In this document: one piece after another, positions 23,101 to 35,100 of the stretch
Position numbering within the stretch: position 1 is the first letter of the stretch
How the letters are laid out: every line of letters starts with the position of its first letter
Assembly: GCA_037976565.1 (NCBI GenBank)
Contig: CP137680.1
Span: 774,252-838,251 of the forward strand
Source of the DNA: Mesocentrotus franciscanus
Taxonomy: Eukaryota; Echinodermata; Echinoidea; Camarodonta; Strongylocentrotidae
Direction of reading: 5' to 3'
DNA length: 64,000 nt
The notes under the pieces: generated by a model
What the model saw: only the letters and a program-made list of their open reading frames with translations
Database searches by the model: none
Told to the model about the DNA's origin: nothing
Program-made: the position numbers and the translations under genes

Positions 23101-26100
23101 GATAGATACATTAGCATTATTGAGCTTTCAATAAGGCCACACATACAAAATTATGTTAATTGCTTTTTATGATTGGATTTTTGTATCCCATAAAAATGGC
23201 AATAAGAGTATATAATATGTCGTTCTTGTGGTTTGCACACTGTATAGGGGATTGTCTAATTGTGTATATTTATAGTCACAGATAAACTCTGGTATTTACA
23301 GTAGCAGTACATATTTGTTCTCTGGGCAATTGGCAATTAATGTGAGATAGATAAGGCCCATTTATATTGCCATAAAACCTATCTGAAGTAGAAAAAATTT
23401 GTTTTATTTTTATCATTTACACTACTGGAAAACTCATAAAAACCATAGGTGTTCAACAATTCTGTTTGTTGGTGAGTTGTGCGCATGCGCCACTTGTAGC
23501 TGCTCTGAATGCGTTAGCTCCAAAGCGAGGAGAGTCATGTGACCAAAAACCATAATAATTCACTGGTGTTTTGAGAGTGAGCATTCACACTACAAAACCA
23601 TGGGAGTTTGGCCAGCATTTTAAAAACCACAATCCAGAGGTGGGTGTGTTTTTTGTGATGCAAGTTTTTTTGTGTGTGTTTACAAATTATAACAAAACCC
23701 TGGAGTGTAAGAAAAACCAATGGTTTTTGCTCGCAGTGTTAATGACCCTACTGTAACCACAGTATTTTGGGGACCTCCAGTCAGCCTAGATGTTGTATTA
23801 ACAATATCTTCCTATTCATAAAACAAAACAGTTTCTTCTTGAACTGCAAATTTAGTGGGAAATAATACAAAATAAGAAGCTATAAGAAAAAGAAAAAAAA
23901 CATAATTAAATAATTACTCTTTCTGAAAATATTAAAGTTTTGAGTTCCATATTGTAAATGTTATAATGTTTAAGGAAATCAGTGATGATTCGAAAGGATG
24001 ACCATTTTGGCTTACCGTATATGTGTATGTACTTATTTTTAAGTTGAGTTACTAGCCTTATTTTACTATGTGAGATTCCCAAGGGTGTGTTTAGATAGGT
24101 TGTTGTGGATGAAAGGTCATCATATGGGTGTAGAGAGCTTTGAATCTGACCTCAATAGCTTAGTGGTTTGTTAATCACAAAGTTCATTAAATAACACCAA
24201 AATTAGTTAGCCATAGCTAGTCTGCTGCTCATTTATATTGGTTCTCACTTCTCTCAAAGTATTTAAACAGGCCTGCTTGTAAATTTTGTGCAGGTATACA
24301 CATTTGACAGGGCTGCAATGTTAGTGATTAATTATATTACATTATTACACTACATGTATTATCCTGTGTAATCTGTGCTTAAATAATGAGGGTTTTTGCG
24401 TGCCCCATTTTGAGTTTAATACAGACTAGATGCATGCACTCACCATGTTCTGTAGCTATGATATTAGCCTTTAATTGTTACATTTTGCTCATGTAGGATG
24501 GCCTGCCAAATTAATGGATTTTTTAAAAGAATGCTTTTTGCATGTATCAACATTGGTAAATCATGCGATGTGTATATTTATGCACATTTCAACTGTCATA
24601 TATAGTGTAGAAAATGATAGAAAAAGAAAACAGAAACAGAGAGGACCAAATTCTGATTTCATTACATCAAATTAAATATCCCAGACTGAAGCATCCCTTA
24701 TAGTGATACATGTTCCTGTTCTTACTACATACAAAGTTCAATGTAATAATTCATATTGATCAAGATATAACATCACCTTTATGTTTTTTCAAATTTTTGT
24801 TTACACATGTATGCATCTGTACAATTTTGTTCACATATTGAGATTGACTTATCTAAAATATATTCATGTGTGAGGCAGTTAGGAAACAGGTTCACTAATT
24901 TTGATATGAATCATCGACTGCATATTCACATTTTCTTGGAAACTATGTCTTTATGAAGCTAGATATCAATCAAGAAAAATAATTTCTCTTTCTACTCCCT
25001 CTCAAACAGGAAAGCCCAGTTAAAAGTCAGGAGATTTGTAGAACATCTAGCTGTGAGGTAAGCTCCTGCATGTATGAAACATCTAACGGGTTTCACTCTC
25101 TACTTTCTTACATTACATTAAAAACTTAAAGTTTCCTTTACATTAAAAAATGTTCAACTTTCCTTTGCTATGATTTGAAACTTGAAAGAAAATAATTGAT
25201 ATTGAATTTACAAGAAATTGTTCTCACTATTAGTTTAGATTAAAGGTTTAAACCTTGTAAGTAAAATCTTACACAATTTACTTTAAGTAGTTGCAAGATA
25301 ATTTACCTTTCTTGCTGAATTGTATGTTGCCATTTCTATGGGCTACCTTAATTCTTCTCCCATTGAAGATTGACACATCAGAAATGAACTGTTCCTTCAG
25401 TTTATTTTTAATATTTTCAAATCTCATGAACAGCTTCATGTTGATTTTTTGTCAATTCTGTGTGAAGCATATGAATTGTTCAAGTTTCAGTAATGAGTAT
25501 TTGAATTTTGTTACTTATATACTCTTTTTATTTGGGGAAGTGCTGTTCAATATTTCAATAATGATCTAAAGGCTACATTGTGTAATTAATTAATTAATTA
25601 TCTTATTTTTTTTAATTTTCCTATCAGATTAATTGGAGTACTATTGGTCTTTGTGGATATCATCATTGTGATTGTTGATATCATCATCGACCCTAAACAA
25701 GAATCACCTCTAGAGATATATGATATCTTCTCTCTATGTATCTGGCTCTACTTCTTCATTGAAATATGCCTTAGGATATTTGCCAAAGGGTAAGTAACTT
25801 TTAATGTTTTTGATTGATGATTGTGGTAATGATGATGATGATGTTGAATGTGATGTTAATGGTGGTGATGATGATGATGATGATGATAATGATGATACTG
25901 ATCATACTGATGATGTGTGATGATGAGGTTGATGATAATGTCACATCTCAATTAAGGGATTAGACCTCCCTGCGAGGTCACTGGCAGGTGGTTATCTCAT
26001 CAAATCAGCTCTCAATTAACATAAGAAAAAGGGCATCGTGGGGATCAATGGGTACCGCTTAGGCATTGTTGGATGTATAGAGGGCGCAAGTAGCTATAAG

Positions 26101-29100
26101 TAGTGCAGTGGGGCTTTAAAGAAGACATGAAAACATCTTCTCACTTTAACTTTATTGGTAGAAGACAGAAGAAGTATACGTCTGCAGACAATGATTAAGA
26201 TCTGGTCCAAATTAAGTGTTATGATGATCTTGATGACACAGATTTGTCTGTTTTTCCATATAAAAGTCAACTTGACAAGAAATCATTATCTTCTTGCTGT
26301 CATTTCTAAGCTTCTGTAAGGAAACACCAATGGTATAGAAAAGGGTATTATTCGACAAATTAGCTTAATGTATTAAAAATGTATAAAGTTTAGATTTGAA
26401 ATATCACATGTCAAATTACTTTACTTGTATAAAAAAGCAACTAAAATTAGATATTTATTGCCATGTCAGGTACAAACCAAACAAACACATAAATGTGAAA
26501 ATATATGTAATAATTATAGATCATTCAGTGAGTAACACATATTCTTTTTTTATCTTCCTCTTACAGCTCAGAGTTTTTCCACAATAAACTTGACTTATTA
26601 GATCTAGCTATAGTAGTCATCACTGGGTCTGTAACATGGACTTATGTCATAGCAGACTTCACAGGAGCAAACTCAGATGTAGGAAAGTAAGTATATCAAC
26701 ACTTTCATATTGTGAGATGATCGAGCCAGAAGCAGAAGGGTATTAACTTTGTGTCAAATTGTATGAATTATCCCCTCTGGCTCTCAACACACAATATAAA
26801 TATATATTTCTTTTTACCCTTTTGATTATTTCTAGCATCTACAATGTACCTAAACATCTGTGTCATTTTTGTCTATTAGTGTGTACTTTCATTTGTTTGT
26901 ATTTTACACAATAGCAAGTGCCAGACCACTAATTGGGCTATCATGTGGAGGGAAAACTTTTTTTTTTTATTATTATCATTATTTGTTTGAATATATTATT
27001 ATTATTGTTATTATTATTATTATTATTTTTTGTTGTTGAAATGTCTATATTTGCAAAATAATCACTCTGTATGTACTTGCACATTTCATGTTTTACAATC
27101 AATCCATCAGTCACATTTCTAGGTCATAAATGTCGTGAAAATGATAACCTATTAGTAATTATCTCTGTGATCGATGGACCCTATCATGAATTTCTGGTTA
27201 GTTAAGCCCAACACAGGCCCTGTTTTTACAAAACTTATTATCAATAACAACTTGATAGATAACACCAACAAATTTTCTCCCAGCCAAATCAAATTCTATG
27301 ATTTCAGTAGCTTATATCGGTAACTTTTGACTGATAACAAGTTTTATGAAACAAGTATGTGGTCTTTGAGAGTGTTTTCAGGTCATCTGTATCTGCAGAC
27401 TGACAAGTTTCTGTATATTAATAAGTCCAGTAGTTAAATGGAGGGGAATTATTTACTGTCCCAACATTGATATTTTGATTTAATGTTTGAAAATTCCCAA
27501 TGCTTGTAGATTTGTCAGTGATTAGTCATAATTACTAATTATAGCTTCTAAAACACTTCCTCGTACTGCCAGTCAGATGACAGTTTTACACTCTATAGTC
27601 TACATTTTATCTGTCTATAGAGCCTGCTTGATATGGTAGGAAAAGTAGCTAGACTAAGTACTGCTATTCAAACGCTCCCAATAGTCCACCAGTCACTCAG
27701 TCTGATCAAATGAAATGGAATGACAGCATCAGTTCAGTCACATGTGAGACATTCTCAGCCTTCTTAAACCAGACTTCCTGCATGGCTTCCTTACCCCAAT
27801 GCATGGGTTCCTTTAAATCTTTTCCTTCTTAATTAATCACAGGAATATATAACTCACTACTAAAAGCTGTTAATTTCCCAGAGACAAAAGAGCTAGAAAT
27901 TTCCTCTTTTAAAATATTTATTGATTTTTTTTCTTCTTGTGACTCATCATAAAGGATTAATGGCTTCTTGAAACTCATCCATCTTTAAACTTTGGGTATT
28001 TTAAAGATTGATTTATGCACACTAATTTACTTTAAGTTTCACTTAATTATTACCTTAAAAGGCTTAATTCCATTCATCTTGCACTCTCCTGAGTTTAATG
28101 CAAAGCAGAAACAAGGAAGACAGATATCGACTATATACTCATGATTGGCTGCTTGAGATTATTGGATGTTTGCCAAGTGTTAGGCTGTCACTAGAATATC
28201 ACCAGACACACATCCTAACAAACTCTTTCATCATGGTCTCTGAACTGAATGTAGATTCTGTTATGTGTAGTTTTTAGCTATGCTCATCATTTAAAACAAA
28301 TTTTTAAACATTATACAGCTTTATGGCTTTCCTCTGATATTTCTATATACTTATTAGTGAGTTGTTGATTAAAAGCCTTACTATGCATTTATTAAAAAGT
28401 GTTTTTTAGTTTTGGTATTGTGTAGTCTGTTGTGGTCTCTTGGCATAACAGAAACAAACTCTTCAGAATCAGAAGTAGTCTTGTTTTCAGCACCCACATG
28501 TTACTTTGTGTCCCACCCATCAAAATGATAAGAAACCTTGTTTTAAGGCAAACATGACACATGCATGCATAGAATAGTTGGAAAGCTATGTACATGTAGG
28601 TCATGCCATATTCTAGCTTACACACAAATATTGTCCAAATAATCATCAGATTGGTTGTTTAGTATCAGCACAATTTATAATTAGTTTCTGTCAGTACTAA
28701 AAACCACAGAAAGGGAAAGTTTTGATTGCCTTGGTGAATAATATCAGCTGATTGCTGGGATTGAAAGTCATGTGACACCCTAATAAGACAGATTCATTAC
28801 AATTATTTGGTATATTAAAGAGAAGGTTCATTGATTTTAAACTTGACTAAATTTGGTATCATTACAATCGAAAAATTACACTGATTAAAATTATTACATT
28901 TGTGTAACTTGTAAATTCCAGCGAAAATTATAAAAGTTGATTAAACGTGACAAAAAATCAACCCACTCAATACCCCGAAAACATTGTAGTTCAGCTGATT
29001 TTTCAGTGGCGTCACAAAATGAACAATGGGCTGCTCAGCTGAAATGCATTGACTCTCGGGTACCCATTTATACCCAACGTTGTTTACCTTAATACCCTGG

Positions 29101-32100
29101 AAATATTGATATGGACGAAAAACATACTTGATTTGAGTTTTGAGGAGATAGAAGAAAGAAGTATCTCGGACATATCAACAACGACAATAGAGATTTGGGA
29201 GATCTCTAGACTATAGATCAATTTTATAACTTCTAAATAGCAAGTGGATATAATTATCGTTGATGTAGCGTTCAAGTATACCATAGGCCTGTCTGTGCAT
29301 TACGCGTACGTATATAGTTACGTGCGTACAAGCTGCCTGCATTGCATCGCATCTTGTGCAGCTTGTTTGCCGTAGCCAGCCTAGCCCGGCGCTCGATCAA
29401 GCTGTGCAATTCAGCCCGGCGCTCGAGCTAGCCGTGGATCGCGAACTGGACTGATCTAGGTCTTATCTCGGTTTCCCCCTTTCCCCATTTATCTGGTACT
29501 ACGACTTAAATCATAAAAATCTAAACTAATCGGCCTAAACAGACATTTTCGTAATGAATATCTGGACAATTTTATATAGATTTGTCGCCTTTTTTGCTCC
29601 AGAAGAATCATTAGGTCAGCATGCAAAATGTCCTCTGCACTCCCAGATCAGACACATACATGCTCACCTGCCCTCAGGATATGTGATTATTTTCCCGATT
29701 TGTATGCTCAAATGTGACGGAAAATAACAAAAAAATCAAACAAACATTTGTAGAAAGTAATATTTATTCAGTGTATCTCATTCAAAATGCCAAAAATAAA
29801 GGAAATATCACCACTGGCGGTAAATATATAAACAACATTAACCCATATCTAAAAATTGCAATGGGTATCCAATATTGTCCCGAATGTGTGATGTAGGTTG
29901 TTCATATTGTGACGTCACATTATCGTATGTAAATAACGCCATCATTTCACGTTATGAGTGGGTTCTGGAAAGGGTATCAAAATTGCATTTAATTTATTCC
30001 TCACAATAGTGAAGGCTTAAAAAGTACTTAATTAATTTTGTTAATGTTCTCAGCAATTCTGTAGAGGTACAATTTGCCTATTTTCCAAATTTCAATGAAC
30101 CTTCTCTTTAATTACATGTATGTGTACATATATCTGAAATTAAACTGTGTCTGATCATACATGGATATATGCGTGAAGTCAATAGACTGTATACAATTTG
30201 TTGAGAATGATATCAAAACATGGCCTACAACTAGCAACATGCTAGTTTATGTCTTGTGCAATCATCAGTAATGCATATTTGTGAATTGTTACTAAATTAT
30301 TGAAATAGTCTTTAAACATTTTTATTCAAGTAACATTGCAATGCTTTTACTCTTAATGCATGGCAGAACCCAGTTGTCACTGATTTGCAAGGATGTATTT
30401 GGTCATGTTTACTGAGGGCTAAAAATGGGTGCCTTTTCCTGTTTGTGTTCATTTGTCATCCATGCCATTATCAAAATGATCATTTGCCTACATCTGTACC
30501 TCATGTGATCAAACCTTTATTGAAGCTATTTTTATTGTGATGTCAATGATATTATTCTTTTTCCTCCTGTTTGCCAGGATTATCATGGTGTGTCGTGTAC
30601 TAAGAGTAGTGATGTTTGGCAGACTCATTAGTGAAAGGAGACATGTTACTAAGGCCTCCAGAAAATTGGTGAGCTTACAATCTAACTTAATTTCATTATT
30701 GTATGGAGCAATGATGGCAATTACATACAGTAATTATAAAAGTTTGGGTGTAATCATGTTAGTGATCTTACACATAAATAATTCTTATTCAAATGATGAA
30801 GATGATGATGATAATTGACATTAACTCCACTGAATAGGAGGGAGAAGAGGACATTGTGCTGTACTTTACACTGAATGTAATGTATACAATTAATAACTGG
30901 TTGTTATAATTAATGTGACTATCTTTGTCACCAATTTGAAATATATAAAACAGCAAAGATGTTTGCCAGATATCTTTATATTCAATCAATCTCCCCATGT
31001 TATCAGCTTTTATTCTGTCCCTTGCTATTGAGTGCATTACAATGAAAAATCTTTTCCCTCTCTTTGTACTTGGAATTACCTTGATTCCTACTTTGTATAT
31101 CAATTTGGTCTTGTAAACTCTCACACATAAATTCCAATAAGCCCATCTCTAAAAATAATATTTCTTTAGCTCTATGGTTCTTTGTTTTATTCGTCAGGTC
31201 TCTGAAAATAAGAGAAGATATCTACAAGATGGCTTTGATCTTGACCTGACCTATGTCACTGGTAAGTGAAGAATTTTGACTAAGAATTGTTTTCTTGGAA
31301 GAAATGCGAGTCTCCAAGTTGGGTTGGTAGCTGTAGTATGTCTGACTGGTGGTTACTATGTAATACAGTGGCGATGATATGTGTTACTATTGCTCCTTAT
31401 TTATTGCTACAAAGGAGGACTAGTACTCCTGGGCTCTTCATTACTGTAGGGCTTTTGGTCTCGTAGGCAGAGAACAATTGTTTTACTTCATTATATTGGC
31501 TCACATTTGTTTACAATGAGACTAAAAACTGTAATAAAGATGAAACATGATAACTCACTGCTAGTTTTGTCTTGTATGACTTAGCTAAAGCAATCATATA
31601 TTCAATTAGCTTAGTGTTCCTTGTGTCTGAACGGTGCTTTCTCTTTTGTGTGTGTGGATAGACTTGGATTAGATTGATTATTATTTGTAGTAGTAATATC
31701 AAATTTCTATCATCTTTCAGATCGAATCATTGCCTCATCCTTCCCGTCATCTGGCAAGCAGTCAATCTACAGGAACCCAATCTCTGAAGTATCACGCTTT
31801 CTCAACACCAAGCATCCAGACCATTATAAAGTCATCAATCTTTGTAGTAAGTTATTCATTTTATCAAAATAAGCTGTCATAAATTCATCAATCTTTTCAT
31901 CAAAGCTATTGATTTTGTCAACACAAGCACTGAACTGTTTTAAAGTTGTCAGTCTTTGTAGTAAGTTATTCGTTTGATTTAATACAAACACTGAGTAGTA
32001 TAATGTAATCATGATTGTTATCAACAATAGTACTGTTATAAATTCATCAATCTTTGTAGTAAGCTGAGTTTTATCAAAACCATATATGCTTTGACTATCA

Positions 32101-35100
32101 TAAATATATCAGTCTTTGTTGGCTACACATGTGGAGCCATAATCTAGAGAATCATATCTTTGTTTTAGCAATTATTTTCAAGTCAATCTTGTTTTGGGGA
32201 TAGATTAAAGTCATAACGTATATAAACATAACATATGATGATTCCAATGCCATCCTATATTGGGTTAAGAAATACAATACACATCGTTCATACTTGCATA
32301 TTTGTCATCTTTTTAGCTGAGGTATCACACATGATACCCTTATGTCATTCTCATTATAATCCTTACTCCCATTCCTACTAGTTGGGATGACTTGTGCAAG
32401 TAAAGCAGTTTATTCAATAATTCCAGATCAGCCAAAGTAGTACCAAAACATCACATTGTTATCTGAAAATGTATTTTCAATTTGTGTTTATATTAAAGGT
32501 GAGAGACATTATGATGAGTCTTATTTCAACCATCAAGTCATCAGAGTCCAAACTGATGATCATAATGTACCCAAGCTACAGTGAGTTCATATCTGGTAAT
32601 ATTGTTGACATGTGTCCATGTAGTAAAGGCTAGAAGAGAGTGGGAGGGTGGGAGAGGGGAAGAGGGAGGAAGGGAGAGAGAGAGAGAGAGAGATAGAGTG
32701 AAAGAAAAAGAAGAAAAAAGTGATAGGGGGGTAAAGAAAGGAAGAGAGTAGGAGAGGGGAAGAGGGAGCGAGAAAGAGAGAGAATGTGAGTGAGAGAGAG
32801 AGAGGAGCGAGTGAAAGGAAATTTGAGATAGAGAAAGAGCGAGAGTAAATGAGTTCTCAGATATATCCCACCGCTGTCACCCTGCTGGTTAGTAGAGAAC
32901 AATCCAACACAAAATATTAATCATTTAAAGGTATAGACCAGTTCTGGTCATGCGATTGCATTGTGAAAGAAACGTGGAATCGATCAGAAAAGGTTGATCA
33001 TCTAGCATTAAAGTATTGGTGTGTACTGCAAGGTTCTGGAATCATCAAAATGATGGAAATTTGGCCATGTCTTGGTAAAGTTACAAGCACTGTACACAGA
33101 AAGATGTATATGGGACTACCCTATATCTATCCAGTCCGGATAGATATGATAATTTACCACATATATCAATTAATAGACGGTTTCCCGGCAAAATTTGTAT
33201 CATCAGTATTAGTAAAAACATATTCTGTCACATGATTGGTAATAAGAGCTTCCATTTCATTTTTTGAGAGGGGGGCGTTTCCAAAACTGGTCTGTGCCTT
33301 TACCTCTGCCGTCTTCATTACCCAAGAGGGCAGTTTACATTGATTATAACAGTAACAGTACAATTATATCCTTATAAACATGGTTTGTATTTATTGAAAA
33401 TGTGTGTGTCTCAATTCCTCCTTGTTTCTTCTATCACAGAGAGTTGCTAAAATTCAGTAAGATAGCTAAGGAGTGGATGGAAGCAGATCCTAAAAATGTC
33501 ATCTTTATTCACTGTAAAGGAGGGAAAGGTAAGAGAAATGATGTCTTCTTTTCTTCTCAGGATGGAATCCAAGGGTTCAATTCCTGGTTTTCATTTTGAT
33601 CAAATTATGAAACAGAAAGTGAGATTAGAAGTAAGAAAGGAGAATATTGACATAAAAACAAAACTAAATTATGATCATAATATACAGGCATTGACTTGCC
33701 AGAATGTATTGTTGATACTATAGCTTTTTACTTTTGTCCTTCACCTCCATATAACAAAACTGAGGCTTTTGTCAAATTATCTCCAAGAGACTCTGAAAGG
33801 TATTCCATAACAAGCAACTATGAAGCATGAAGTGGAGGATAGAACAAAAGGTGTGACTGCCTTTAGTGAAAGCGGTAATGAAATATCAAGTTGCATTCAT
33901 AAACCTGCTTACTAAAGAATATTTATTCAAGCATTGATGCAAAACAACTTTTCTCCAAAGGAACATTTATTTTAGTGGACCATCACTATGGAATCTACTT
34001 CCTAAAGATATTGTCAGTTGCCCATCACTTCATTCTTTTAAGTCAGAGTTGAAACGAATATTTGATTATGTATCCAACTCTTAAGAGTGTTTCTCACTAT
34101 TTTTATTTTCTTATCATTCTTTCCCTCTATATATTGTATTTATTGGTACCACCACCCCACTACCACTCACCCCACACATAGATTTGCTTTTAATATATAT
34201 ATATATATATATATTTTTGTAAGGGCTTATTGTTTAATTAAAAAAAAGCTATTGCATTTTAATATTGTAGTTTTAAGCAGGGAATGATCCCGATAAACCT
34301 CTGGGTTTTTATCACCCCCTTTGCAGGTTCATCTATTGTTTTAATGCTTTTATATTTGATTGTAATTTATATTGTCTTTTTATGAATCTGTAGAAATAAA
34401 TGAAATTGAAATTGAAATGTATAGTATTCATCTTGGTATATATACTGACCAGCTTCATATATTTATTCATGCATTTTAATTGTAGGTCGAACAGGAACAG
34501 CAGTATGCACTTGGTTACTAGAGAGTGAAGCCTTTGAAACAGCAAAGGTATGATTAATATTCAAATGAATAAGAATGGGATACTATATCTCTTTGTTAAA
34601 GTTTCAGGTTCCTCATGTCCAAAATATAAACAATATGTATTACATTGCCAAACAGTACTTGAAAATAAAAAGAATTTGTGTAAGCAATTCATAATGAAGA
34701 GCATGGAGAGACAACTTTGAACTCACATGTTTTAAGAGGGAATGTTAGTTCAATGTGCTGACAGGGATTGCTAGTTTTACATGACCATCTATCATACATC
34801 ATAACACTGACAGGCTGAGGGGGAAAAGATAAAAAAGTGATTTCTTGCAATTACTTATAGATATGTTCATCTTCCCAAATGAATCCTACCTCTCACTTCT
34901 ATTTTTGATAAATGAATTAATCGTTAGTAAACCTTTCACAAGAATCGATGATAATGTGTATTGTAACAAGTTCATTGATTTGCATATCTTCCTCCCCTTG
35001 TGTTTCCTCCAGGAAAGTCTAGATTTCTTTGGAAGCAGAAGAACTGATTTAGATGAAGGAGATAAATTCCAAGGAGTTCAAACACCAAGCCAGGTATGTA

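Larger units (their letters stand above)
19460..25009. other. VSP intron 2 (5.5 kb)
   Basis: Contains the T-rich tract, the purine satellite and the hairpin repeat listed separately. The remainder is AT-rich with only short random frames; I see no other gene. Confidence 0.55.

Noticed and set aside
27785..27990. Possible LINE C-terminus (LLKAVNFPE...SSFKIFI)
   Set aside because: Only a weak SSFK-like match with stops before it; not enough to call.
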